DNA of 64,000 nt from Bremerella cremea (GTDB lineage: Bacteria; Planctomycetota; Planctomycetia; Pirellulales; Pirellulaceae), in contig NZ_QPEX01000046.1 of assembly GCF_003335505.1 (NCBI RefSeq), positions 248,001-312,000 of the forward strand, written 5' to 3'. The notes beneath the pieces were generated by a model that saw only the letters and a list, made by a program, of their open reading frames with translations, searched no databases and had not been told where the DNA came from. Numbering within the stretch: position 1 is the first letter of the stretch; each line of letters starts with the position of its first letter. Both the position numbers and the translations under genes were made by a program. Below are positions 41,001-48,158 of this stretch, in pieces.

Positions 41001-41350
41001 GCGATATGGGTTACGAGCTTCTCGCCACCGACGGCACGGCCCGTCGTTTGGAAGAGGCAGGCGTCCAAGCTCAGCGAATCAAGAAGCTGGCCGAAGGACA
41101 CCCGAACCTTTTAGACCAAATGATCGACGGCAATGTCTCGCTGGTGATGAACACGCCCAACGGCAAAGGGGCCCGTACCGACGAAGGCCGCATCCGCGCC
41201 GCCGCCGTGCAACATGGCATCCCTTGTATCACCACCATCCAAGCTGCCGAAGCCGCCACCAAGGCGATGGAAGCTTTGCGAGAAGAAGAAATGAACGTCG
41301 AGTCCCTACAAGACCGCTTCCGCGATGTGCGAATGCAACAGACGACGTAA
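38075..41350 (+). CDS. carB: Carbamoyl-phosphate synthase large subunit
   Basis: A 1091-residue synthetase that makes carbamoyl phosphate from bicarbonate, ammonia (from CarA) and two ATP, feeding arginine and pyrimidine synthesis. Both homologous ATP-grasp halves are seen (KKILIIGSGPIVIGQACEFDYSG early; KRIMILGGGPNRIGQGIEFDY at the midpoint), then the C-terminal MGS-like regulatory domain (IFVSVSGRHKDQIADI, LLATDGTARRL). GTG 38075 begins PRRDDIKKI, the usual N terminus, and is preceded by AAGGA; the longer open frame from 37922 is rejected. carA is not in the window. A good terminator follows. Confidence 0.96.
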   Translation: MPRRDDIKKILIIGSGPIVIGQACEFDYSGTQACKALREEGYEVVLVNSNPATIMTDPDTADATYIEPLTADILEKIIAKERPCALLPTLGGQTGLNLAMDLDKLGILEKYGVEMIGARADVIAKAEEREQFKQAMDKIGLEVCRGATVHTVAEARKVLEDVGLPAVVRPSFTMGGSGSSIAYNREEFDSLVRNGLDQSPVTEVLIEESIIGWKEYEMEVMRDKDDNVVIICSIENFDPMGVHTGDSITVAPAQTLTDKEYQRMRDASLAVIREIGVETGGSNIQFACDPTSDRMIVIEMNPRVSRSSALASKATGFPIAKIAAKLAVGYRLHELPNDITRETLACFEPSIDYVVTKIPRFAFEKFPEADSTLTTQMKSVGETMAIGRTFKESFQKALRGLEVGRFGFGCDGKDLWGTDEQPAEDEIRAKLAKPNAERPWYLRYALKSGMTVAQLYDITGIDPWFGDQMKQLVECEDELDAVGNINNISDELLRKAKRWGYSDRQLSTLLNSSELEVRSERKKRGIVATFKSVDTCAAEFEAYTPYYYSTYETEDEVPAKDPGQKRIMILGGGPNRIGQGIEFDYCCCHASFALKEMGIQSVMVNSNPETVSTDYDTSDLLFFEPLTTEDVLNICDRVQPDGVIVQFGGQTPLNLARGLSAAGVPIIGTSVDTIDAAEDREQFQQLLHRLNLKQPANAIARNMSQARAEAAKVGYPALVRPSFVLGGRAMEICYDDKQFERFVAEAFLVAQGQPVLIDRFLEDATEVDVDCISDGENVIVAGVMEHIEEAGVHSGDSACVIPPYSLPGPVVQEIREATIAMAKYLKVVGLMNVQFAVKAEDGKMNVYVLEVNPRASRTVPFVAKATGMPVAKIAAKVMAGCTLPELGITGEPIPAHVSIKESVFPFRKFPGVDIVLGPEMRSTGEVMGISERFSLAFAKCQLAAGVVLPLPKDGKIFVSVSGRHKDQIADISRRLRDMGYELLATDGTARRLEEAGVQAQRIKKLAEGHPNLLDQMIDGNVSLVMNTPNGKGARTDEGRIRAAAVQHGIPCITTIQAAEAATKAMEALREEEMNVESLQDRFRDVRMQQTT

Positions 41351-41381
41351 GCTTCGACCGATTCATTCAGGCAACTATAGC

Positions 41382-41420
41382 GGGATAGTGTGCAGCTTGA
41401 CTCTGCCACTATCCCTTTTT
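41382..41420 (+). terminator. Rho-independent terminator of carB
   Basis: GGGATAGTG (41382-41390) pairs with CACTATCCC (41407-41415); GCAG and CTGC extend the stem inside the loop. TTTTT follows. It starts 32 bp after the carB stop codon. Confidence 0.9.
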
Positions 41421-41434
41421 CATGCGCGCTCACA

Positions 41435-41601
41435 CTAGCAGTCTGTTGATTTTCTGCTTCGTGAGCGAGTGATTGAGATTGGAGCGAGTGCAAGGCGTGA
41501 ATCCGCAGGCATATCCACAAGATATGTCGAGGAATTCACAACGCCGCAATCGGCCCAAGCTCAATAACGTAGCCGATCTGAGAAATTCAACAGGCTGCTA
41601 G
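41435..41601. mobile_element. MITE-like element with terminal inverted repeats and CTAG flanks
   Basis: A 167-bp non-coding block that reads CTAGCAGTCTGTTGA at the left end and the near inverse, TCAACAGGCTGCTAG, at the right. About 22 terminal bases match with three mismatches. CTAG on both sides could be a 4-bp target duplication, as made by IS5-type transposases, in which case the element proper is 41439-41597. Inner segments are also self-complementary (for example ATTGAG/CTCAAT and GGCGTGAAT/ATTCACAACGCC), so the whole could fold as one long hairpin. No transposase is encoded. Confidence 0.65.
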
Positions 41602-41685
41602 GCAAGCCTGACCAAACGTTGGACACCAACCCAAATTTCTCGTAGCGTATTGATCAGAGGCCAGTGCGTACTCTGAGGTAACGAG

Positions 41686-42096
41686 ATGACCAGCGCTGAA
41701 CCCAACCCGTATGTTTCGCCAGTCGATCGAAAGCCACTCGACGAGACTTCGTCCTACGGGCAAGCTATCGCCCGGATATTCTCTCTCGGAATCTTCAGTG
41801 CTTCTCTGCTGCCAACGCTCTACATTCTGTATGGCCTTAGCGTTCACTACGACTTTCTGTTGGCCCATCCCCATCGAAGCTATCGCCCCTTGCTCATTGT
41901 GTTCGGGCTGCCTCTCTCGATCGTCACAGTGTTCTTGCTGGCCATTGCGGCGGTCATTTTTACAGTGCTTGGGTGTGAAAAGGATGCCGCCCTAATACTA
42001 AATCTAGGGATTCCGCTAAGCATTCTCCCGTTTGCTTTAAGCATCCTCGGTCCGCTGGTAATCTGCTTATTAACGGGAGCCTCGCTGGGCAGCTAA
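41686..42096 (+). CDS. Small polytopic membrane protein with NPYVSP N terminus
   Basis: A 136-residue protein with about three predicted membrane helices (roughly 35-57, 68-95, 102-130) and a cytosolic start EPNPYVSP, a short motif seen at the head of many planctomycete membrane proteins. There is no recognisable catalytic residue. Function is unknown. Confidence 0.65.
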   Translation: MTSAEPNPYVSPVDRKPLDETSSYGQAIARIFSLGIFSASLLPTLYILYGLSVHYDFLLAHPHRSYRPLLIVFGLPLSIVTVFLLAIAAVIFTVLGCEKDAALILNLGIPLSILPFALSILGPLVICLLTGASLGS

Positions 42097-42210
42097 CGCT
42101 TTCCATGCGTTCCCAAAGTCTTCGCGAACCTGCAGCCCGGTTTTGGTGTCGCAGAGCAGATGCAAGCAACGGGATTAGCATTTGTTTTTAGTACGATTGA
42201 GAGCCGTGTC

Positions 42211-42996
42211 ATGGACGTCCGCAAATTCAACCGCGAAGCCTGGGACCGAGATGTTGAGAACCAGGATCGCTGGACCATTCCCGTTTCGCCTGAGGAAGTC
42301 GCCCGGGCCAGAGCAGGGGAGTGGTCGCTGATTCTGACGCCGACCAAACCAGTGCCTCGGCATTGGTATCCCGAGCACATGGAAGGTTGCCAGATCTTGT
42401 GCCTCGCTTCCGGAGGTGGACAACAAGGTCCTATCTTGGCGGCGACCGGGGCGGACGTGACCGTGTTCGACAACTCGCCGAAGCAGCTAGGACAAGACCG
42501 CCTAGTCGCCCAGCGCGATGGGCTTTCCCTGAAAACGGTAGAAGGCGACATGGCCGATCTCAGCTGCTTTGCGGACAAGCAGTTCGATTTGATCTTTCAT
42601 CCCTGCTCGAACTGTTTTGCGGTCGATATCTTACCGGTCTGGCGGGAAGCGTTTCGCGTGCTGAAGCCTGGCGGTCAACTGCTGGCAGGCCTCAGCAATC
42701 CGGTACGCTATCTCTTCGACGAGGCTGCCCAGGACAATCGAAATGAATTGGTCGTGCGGCATAAGATTCCCTATTCCGACGTATGCGACCTGACCGCCGA
42801 AGAATTGGAACATTACAAGCAGATTCGCCCGCTGCAATTCGGACATACGCTGGAGAACCAAATCGGTGGTCAGCTGGCGGCAGGCTTTGTGCTGGTGGAA
42901 ATGTTTGAAGACCGTTTCGACGAAAGTGATCTTATTTCACGCTACCTCGATACGTTCATCGCCACACGAGCGATCAAGCTGAAGTCGCCTGACTAG
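42211..42996 (+). CDS. Class I SAM-dependent methyltransferase
   Basis: A 261-residue methyltransferase with a Rossmann-type SAM site: ILCLASGGGQQGPILAATGADVTVFDNSP (motif I plus the acidic end of strand 2) and DMADLSCFADKQFDLIFHP (motifs II and III). ATG 42211 was chosen for a GAGAG site and because the family domain starts there; the frame extends to 42160. The substrate, small molecule or macromolecule, is unknown. Its stop overlaps the convergent minus-strand gene by 4 bp. Confidence 0.88.
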   Translation: MDVRKFNREAWDRDVENQDRWTIPVSPEEVARARAGEWSLILTPTKPVPRHWYPEHMEGCQILCLASGGGQQGPILAATGADVTVFDNSPKQLGQDRLVAQRDGLSLKTVEGDMADLSCFADKQFDLIFHPCSNCFAVDILPVWREAFRVLKPGGQLLAGLSNPVRYLFDEAAQDNRNELVVRHKIPYSDVCDLTAEELEHYKQIRPLQFGHTLENQIGGQLAAGFVLVEMFEDRFDESDLISRYLDTFIATRAIKLKSPD

Positions 42997-43352
42997 TCGA
43001 GCTGAGGCAGCGGATCGGCGCGTTTGGCTTGCTCTTCCATCAACGTGCGAACGGAGGCGTTGGCCGATTCCCAGTTACCTTCCATGGCATTGCTGGCGAT
43101 CTTTTTCAACCACGCTGCCTCTTGTTCGGGAAGTTCGCCAGCGATCTGCGATTGCTCGACCATGCTGACAATCTTCTCGATCTTAGCGGTACTCCTGCCG
43201 TTACAGGCAGCGAACAACGCCATCGCATAGTCGTACCCTTTGTCGCTAATCTCTCCGTAGCTAGGACGTGATAACCACCAAGCAAAGCCACCAACAACCA
43301 CCACGCCGGCCAAGACAACCAGCGTAATATTACGTGTCGAGTTTTCCATCAT
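42993..43352 (-). CDS. Small membrane-anchored protein after DUF1559
   Basis: A 119-residue protein with one N-terminal membrane helix (about 8-27, ending in FAWWL) and a mostly helical outer part containing EISDKGYDYAMALFAACN. The start overlaps the DUF1559 stop (TGATG), so it is translationally coupled to that gene. It probably works together with the pseudopilin-like protein, but no family is recognised. Confidence 0.72.
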   Translation of the reverse strand: MMENSTRNITLVVLAGVVVVGGFAWWLSRPSYGEISDKGYDYAMALFAACNGRSTAKIEKIVSMVEQSQIAGELPEQEAAWLKKIASNAMEGNWESANASVRTLMEEQAKRADPLPQLD

Positions 43353-44455
43353 CAAAGTCCATTCCCAGAGATGACTTCCCCTTCGTTCATACTGGCAAGT
43401 TCCGCTGCCAGCATTAAATCGATCGTTTCCGGCTGGAAGCCGACCGAACCGTCCCCCATCAGCACATTGCCTCCGCCAGGATGATCCGAAACCATCTGCC
43501 CAACGTGCAGCGTAGGGAAGTTCATCGGGTGAATGATGGGCGAACCGGTGATATCAAGCTCGCCGCCGGAGGGCCCAACGTGCATCAAAATCAACGTGGC
43601 GGCTGCATCCGGTCCGTTTTCCGGCGTGGAAATCCGTGGATGGGTGAAAGCCCCAGGAATCGCCCCAACCCAAGTTTTATCGCTGACCCGCGAGGTATGC
43701 TCGCTGATGAATAGCGTATTCGTCGTGCCGTCGGTCACGTCGCGAAAGCGGACTCGCGAATTGCGATAAAAAGGCCCATCGGCCACATTCGCGGCGTTGC
43801 CGTTGACCTGAACCGTCTTCGTTGTTCCGGTATAGATGTTGGTAAAAATCACCCCACTGGGAGACGCGCCACACTCTCCCCAGCATGATTCCTGGCCGTG
43901 GCTGGCGATGTAATTTGATCGCCCGATAACAATGGGATCACCGAAACGAGTTAGGGCATTTCCGGACGCATCGCGCACGGTAAATGGTTGGCTGTCACCA
44001 CTTGAAGAAGGACAGAGATACGCTTCCAAACGCGTCGAAATCAACGGTCGGTTCGCTGCGTCCCAAATCGGTCGATCCAGGCGTAGGCTATCCGTGATAA
44101 CTCGCTGCTCCATGAACGGCAAAATCAGCGTTGCCCATCCCCAGCCAGGTGCGGCATCCCAGGTTTTCGAATCGATCGCCGCCCAACCTGGGGCGCTGCC
44201 GTTTTGTGTGGCGTAGGAGACATAGCCGGAAGGAAAAACGCCGTGCGTACCGGCATAGTTATGAACCGCCAAACCGATTTGCTTGAGGTTATTCGAGCAT
44301 TGCATTCGCCGCGCGGCTTCGCGAGCTTGCTGCACCGCTGGCAACAGCAAAGCAACAAGCACCCCAATAATGGCAATGACAACTAGCAACTCCACCAAAG
44401 TAAACCCTGAGGGCAACTTGGCCGTGCCTCGATGGACCGCACCCCGTATTTTCAT
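43352..44455 (-). CDS. DUF1559 pseudopilin-like protein
   Basis: A 367-residue DUF1559 protein. The prepilin-type segment GFTLVELLVV with the QQAREAARR continuation is at residues 17-50, and the C-terminal H-x9-DG motif is present (HPGGGNVLMGDG). ATG 44455 is used; the frame opens at a TTG at 44470. Its stop codon overlaps the start of a small membrane protein. A 9-bp inverted repeat 24-50 bp before the start may regulate it. The role is as uncertain as for the family in general. Confidence 0.93.
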   Translation of the reverse strand: MKIRGAVHRGTAKLPSGFTLVELLVVIAIIGVLVALLLPAVQQAREAARRMQCSNNLKQIGLAVHNYAGTHGVFPSGYVSYATQNGSAPGWAAIDSKTWDAAPGWGWATLILPFMEQRVITDSLRLDRPIWDAANRPLISTRLEAYLCPSSSGDSQPFTVRDASGNALTRFGDPIVIGRSNYIASHGQESCWGECGASPSGVIFTNIYTGTTKTVQVNGNAANVADGPFYRNSRVRFRDVTDGTTNTLFISEHTSRVSDKTWVGAIPGAFTHPRISTPENGPDAAATLILMHVGPSGGELDITGSPIIHPMNFPTLHVGQMVSDHPGGGNVLMGDGSVGFQPETIDLMLAAELASMNEGEVISGNGL

Positions 44456-44478
44456 ATCTGCAAAATCCAATATTTGTC

Positions 44479-44504
44479 ATAGCTCAATATTTTTTTTGAG
44501 CTAT
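44479..44504. promoter_or_regulatory. 9-bp perfect inverted repeat upstream of DUF1559 gene
   Basis: ATAGCTCAA (44479-44487) and TTGAGCTAT (44496-44504) flank eight mostly T bases. It lies in the DUF1559 leader, between the cheD stop and the DUF1559 start. It lacks a T-run after the stem on either strand, so an operator or leader hairpin is more likely than a terminator. Confidence 0.45.
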
Positions 44505-44622
44505 CAAAATACAAGACGAAGTCAGTGGATGTCAATAGACTTTGCTTTGCTGAAGAAAACACCCACGGCAGAAGGAACGCGTCACTCACGGTCCCTTAGA
44601 AAGAACTTCAAGCTGGGAGCTA

Positions 44623-45111
44623 TTAAATTTCCGCGACCACTTCGCGACCAATTTTGACTTGGATTTTCCCCGATTCGAGATCAAAGCTAATGACTCGTCC
44701 TGAATTGCCGCCCACATGTTCGGCCAAGATCGGAATGCGGAGTTCGCGGAGCATCTCTTGAGACTTCTCGATATTACGGCGACCGACGTCCTGGGTGTTG
44801 GTTCCCCCTTTAAACATATTCGAGCCGCCACACAGCTTGGCCACAATGGCTCGGCGGCGTGCTCCTCGCTTGCTCAAGGTATCGAGCATGAAGGGAATCG
44901 CGCTATCAACAAAGCGGCCAGGCTGCTTCATTTCGCCTCGGCATTCGCTTAGCATCGCGTGAGCAAGCGAACCATGCTGGGTGTCACGACACCAGAGAGC
45001 GATACCCACACAACTCCCCAGCAACGTTTCTAACGAATCTGGTGAGCTTCCAGCCTCGATCCCGGCCATTGGCACGCGAATCGATTGCCTTTTAAGGTTT
45101 GCTGTTGCCAT
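44623..45111 (-). CDS. cheD: CheD chemoreceptor glutamine deamidase
   Basis: A 162-residue CheD, which converts certain glutamines of chemoreceptors to glutamate. The catalytic pair is visible: TLLGSCVGIALW (C34) and LAHAML (H51). KLCGGSNMF and DVGRRNIE are further family motifs. No cheA, cheW, cheR, cheB or receptor gene is near, so it is an orphan here. It could act on receptors encoded elsewhere. Divergent from a small hypothetical gene. Confidence 0.92.
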   Translation of the reverse strand: MATANLKRQSIRVPMAGIEAGSSPDSLETLLGSCVGIALWCRDTQHGSLAHAMLSECRGEMKQPGRFVDSAIPFMLDTLSKRGARRRAIVAKLCGGSNMFKGGTNTQDVGRRNIEKSQEMLRELRIPILAEHVGGNSGRVISFDLESGKIQVKIGREVVAEI

Positions 45112-45479
45112 TTTATGCCTGCCCCATTCCGATTTCGGAGATATTCCCGAGCAACATCGAGTGCCAGGAAATCTAGCTCAAAATGGGCTAACGTTTCAGG
45201 GACGACATTATTTCCCCGTAACATTACCCAGACTTAATCTTGCTCCCAGCACAAACAAAGGAATAATTCGCTCTGTAACGATAAAAACGACGCCCCTGGC
45301 AGATCGATAACAGCCAGGGAAATTGTATTAATAAACGCAAGACAGCCCAAACAATAACTCAAGTGCTTGCAATTCAATATTGATTTTGCGTTGATAAATT
45401 GGTGTTAAATACTTTACAAGTTGCTCAGGCGCTGATAATCTCCGCTTGTAGAACCATCACGCACTTATAAAGATCTGTC
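45112..45479. other. AT-rich divergent promoter region, cheD / 93-residue gene
   Basis: 368 bp, clearly richer in A+T than its surroundings from about 45300 to 45440. It must carry promoters in both directions. TTGATA (45393-45398) followed at 18 bp by TACAAG is a weak promoter candidate for the rightward gene. No RNA gene or terminator was seen. Confidence 0.45.
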
Positions 45480-45761
45480 ATGGCGAAAAAGAAGGCAAAA
45501 CCAGCCCCACCCGCGGATAACAAGAATCGAATTCCGCGTAAGGAACCTTACGATAGCGACCGCATGGCGAATGTGGTGGAACGCTTGCGAGAACAGGCCG
45601 GTCGACTCTCACAGCTCGCTCGCACCTTAGATGACGCCGATATCGATGAGGTCGTGATTGATGGCCATGCGATGCTTTTGCGTGGCTTGAACCAGATCGA
45701 CAACTTCGCCGACAATGCAGCCCGCGCGGTTCGCGAAGCACGCACAATGAAGTTCGGCTAA
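45480..45761 (+). CDS. Hypothetical 93-residue basic/helical protein
   Basis: A small soluble protein with a lysine/proline-rich head (MAKKKAKPAPP) and a predicted helical, possibly coiled-coil body (RMANVVERLREQAGRLSQLARTL...MLLRGLNQIDNF). No membrane segment or signal is seen. The function is not recognised. It is divergent from cheD. Confidence 0.65.
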   Translation: MAKKKAKPAPPADNKNRIPRKEPYDSDRMANVVERLREQAGRLSQLARTLDDADIDEVVIDGHAMLLRGLNQIDNFADNAARAVREARTMKFG

Positions 45762-45951
45762 TACGCCCACGCGAATACTATCTTGCATTCCCAATCCGGT
45801 GATATGCTTGCGCTGGTATAGGTTAACGCTCGTGTGAGTATGTGTCGTGTAGAAGCTCGACACATGCGGCCGCACCCTACAAAGCCACATTCTGCGAATA
45901 CAGCACAAGCAGGTTGTGAAAGAACTTCAAGGATTTGTCCGCGGAGAGGCA

Positions 45952-46338
45952 ATGACTCGAAAACCGGTCTCTTGGGGTGCAGTGGGCTGGCTGACTCTAC
46001 TTGGCTTGATGCTGCTGATTCCGCTGATGGGAATCCTCATCGATCAAGCGACCGCCCTCACTTCGCTAGTGTTTCCCGTATTCACCGGGGCAATCCTTGG
46101 GGCAGCTACGCTTCTGGTCGCCCGACACCTTCGCTGGCATCCTTGGTCGTGGTCGTTTGTCTTGGGAACTTGGGCTTTATTCCTGATTCTGTTCCATCGC
46201 CAGATTGGCTTGCTGCTGCTTGGTAGCGGCCTCGGAGTCGCGCTGACGCACTTTCGCGTTCCCGTACTTCAGGCAACAAGCAAAGCGTTTACCTGGGGCA
46301 TGGAACGCCTGAAGCGAGCCACCAAGCAAGCGAAGTAG
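45952..46338 (+). CDS. Small polytopic membrane protein
   Basis: A 128-residue protein with about three or four hydrophobic helices (roughly 8-30, 37-55, 60-80, 83-98) and a basic tail (RLKRATKQAK). ATG 45952 was chosen because GGAG lies just before it; a GTG at 45916 is possible. It does not resemble a known transporter. It converges with the zincin-like gene, leaving 22 bp. Confidence 0.6.
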   Translation: MTRKPVSWGAVGWLTLLGLMLLIPLMGILIDQATALTSLVFPVFTGAILGAATLLVARHLRWHPWSWSFVLGTWALFLILFHRQIGLLLLGSGLGVALTHFRVPVLQATSKAFTWGMERLKRATKQAK

Positions 46339-46360
46339 AGCCTTGACCGCAATTACCGCG

Positions 46361-47110
46361 TCACTCACTCGCAGGCTCGTCCGCCGCGCCCTTTTGTGAC
46401 TCCTCGTCGGACGACCGCTTCCAAAGCGTCTCGATCAGACGGTACCCTTCCGGGTCGTGTTCTTTCAACTCAGCATTGTTGAAAGGGTAAAAATCGTTGC
46501 TGCCAAAATAGGCTTCGGTAGTTTCGGCGAAATACTCTTTGTGATTTTCCAAAGCGTAATGCTTACGCTTGCTGCCGTTGATATGCAGCACTTCCTCGTA
46601 GCCGCCTCCTTTTTTGGCCGAATTGTAGGCTTCGATCACCTGCGGATCGTCGAAACCTAACTCGCGATCATGAAAGCCGTGCGCGAGTTCGTGCAACAAC
46701 ATAAACGGCTGACGATGCGTCCAATCCAGAAAGGTTTTCGCGCTGGTGATCTCGACGCACTTTTCTTTTTCCACAAGAAAGCCGTTCTCTTTCAGCCAAT
46801 CGACATCCGGATGATAGCATGCGCACGGGCTATCCTTCGTGTTTTCATTTTCGAGCCAGATCGGAATCTTTTGCAGATCGGTCAACGCTGGCTTCGGGAT
46901 GCAACGGGTGACCTCGTAAAGCTGGTGATCTAGCATTTCCAATGCCGCGTCGCCGGTCTCTTTGTCTTCGCGAAGCAGCGTTTTATGGACATACACATCC
47001 CAGCCCCGGATGTTGGTCAGGTGATAAGCACTCACCGGATCAGGCTTCGCTGGGGCAGCTTCGTTTACTTCCGCACCAACCAACGCCGTAAGAACGACTA
47101 ACCAACACAT
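46361..47110 (-). CDS. Exported zincin-like metalloprotease (HELAH)
   Basis: A 249-residue protein with a short hydrophobic signal (about 1-18) and a gluzincin-type site: HELAHGFHD (H140, E141, H144) with a likely third ligand in KEYFAETTEAYF (E196). Six cysteine or histidine residues elsewhere, including SPCACYHPD, may stabilise it. It resembles exported, conserved planctomycete hypothetical proteins rather than a named peptidase family. The substrate is unknown. It is the last gene of a likely minus-strand run from 49049. Confidence 0.78.
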   Translation of the reverse strand: MCWLVVLTALVGAEVNEAAPAKPDPVSAYHLTNIRGWDVYVHKTLLREDKETGDAALEMLDHQLYEVTRCIPKPALTDLQKIPIWLENENTKDSPCACYHPDVDWLKENGFLVEKEKCVEITSAKTFLDWTHRQPFMLLHELAHGFHDRELGFDDPQVIEAYNSAKKGGGYEEVLHINGSKRKHYALENHKEYFAETTEAYFGSNDFYPFNNAELKEHDPEGYRLIETLWKRSSDEESQKGAADEPASE

Positions 47111-47195
47111 AAACGACTACTCCAGGAAAGAACCGCAAAATCGTCTCTTACCAGAATAGCTCAGTCAGGCAGGCAGAGCAAAACCAGCCAGGACG

Positions 47196-47678
47196 CTACT
47201 TGGCCGAATACTGCTCGGCATACTCAACGATCCACAAATCGATCAAGTCCCGGAAATCGGCTTCGTTGACTTCGCTGAGCTTCTCGAAGTGGCTTCGATT
47301 GAAGAGTTCTTTATTCCGGACCGTCCCCTTGGCAACCAATTCCAAGACGTGGACCGAGGAATAAGGTTTGATCGCCATCTCCAGTCGGCTATACAAATTC
47401 CGACGCTTGCCGCTGCCCAGATCGATATCGTCTCGCACGCAAGCACCGCCCCAGCCTTTGTCCCCGAAGAGAGTTTCGTACTCAAAACCGGGAAAGTAAT
47501 TGGGCAGTTTTTCCAAGCACTGGGCGATATAGTCCGACAGCTTCAAACGCAGACTTCCATGCAGTTCGCGACACTGCTCTTCTGAAAGAGCGGCCTCGGC
47601 GGCAGCGCGTCGTTTCATGTCGTTGCGTTTCTCGCCACGTTCGATGGCGCGCTTCAATCGATCTTCAAAGTCGGACAT
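47196..47678 (-). CDS. Conserved hypothetical protein, 160 residues
   Basis: A cytosolic, charged protein with a helical head (FEDRLKRAIERGEKRNDMKRRAAAEAALSEEQ) and a more globular tail (VHVLELVAKGTVRNKELFNR). No named family is recognised. ATG 47678 is preferred over a GTG at 47684 because AAAAGG sits five bases ahead. It is in a minus-strand row of genes with the phosphoesterase and zincin-like genes. Confidence 0.65.
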   Translation of the reverse strand: MSDFEDRLKRAIERGEKRNDMKRRAAAEAALSEEQCRELHGSLRLKLSDYIAQCLEKLPNYFPGFEYETLFGDKGWGGACVRDDIDLGSGKRRNLYSRLEMAIKPYSSVHVLELVAKGTVRNKELFNRSHFEKLSEVNEADFRDLIDLWIVEYAEQYSAK

Positions 47679-47799
47679 TTGCACCTTTTAACCTACCGAG
47701 AATCATGAGACCGGGAACTTTCCATTATGCCTCCCCCAGGCGATAGAAAAAACCACGGCCCCACCAGAACACCGTATCGCCGCCTCACCATCTATCGAT

Positions 47800-47816
47800 T
47801 TTTCTGCTTCGTGAGC
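47800..47816. repeat. 17-base fragment shared with the MITE-like element
   Basis: TTTTCTGCTTCGTGAGC is identical to 41450-41466 inside the left arm of the MITE-like element. Flanking bases (GA before, GAG shortly after) also agree. The rest of the element is absent, so this looks like an eroded copy. Confidence 0.5.
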
Positions 47817-47850
47817 CGAGTTTTAAGTCGTGCGGAGAGATTCGACCGGT

Positions 47851-48153
47851 CTAGCGACGTTTCTGCTGGCCTTGCTTCTGCCACAAGCGAATCACCTCGC
47901 GGCTAACACTTAAGACGGTCACAATCAGCATTGGGGCCGCTAGCGTCACGAACAAGAAGCCAAATCGTTTCGGCAGCAGACCTTGCTCCCCTTCGTTCAG
48001 CATCAAGTGCCCCATCAAAAACGCGACACTCAACAGCCCCGTGGCGAACATGATGGTGGCGATACCAAACCGAGGCCGCCACGGCCGGGCGAGTTCTTTT
48101 TCTTCCACGATCTCGGCTAGATCGTCATCGTCGAAGAGGGGATCGCTGCCCAT
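47851..48153 (-). CDS. Small two-helix membrane protein
   Basis: A 100-residue protein with an acidic N terminus (DPLFDDDDLAEIVEE) and two predicted membrane helices (about 30-50 and 65-85), ending in a basic tail. It lies 5 bp after the phosphoesterase gene, so the two are probably co-transcribed. Role unknown. Confidence 0.68.
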   Translation of the reverse strand: MGSDPLFDDDDLAEIVEEKELARPWRPRFGIATIMFATGLLSVAFLMGHLMLNEGEQGLLPKRFGFLFVTLAAPMLIVTVLSVSREVIRLWQKQGQQKRR

Positions 48154-48158
48154 AATAC

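Noticed and set aside
40468..41388. 306-residue frame overlapping carB
   Set aside because: Arg/His-rich shadow in another frame of carB.
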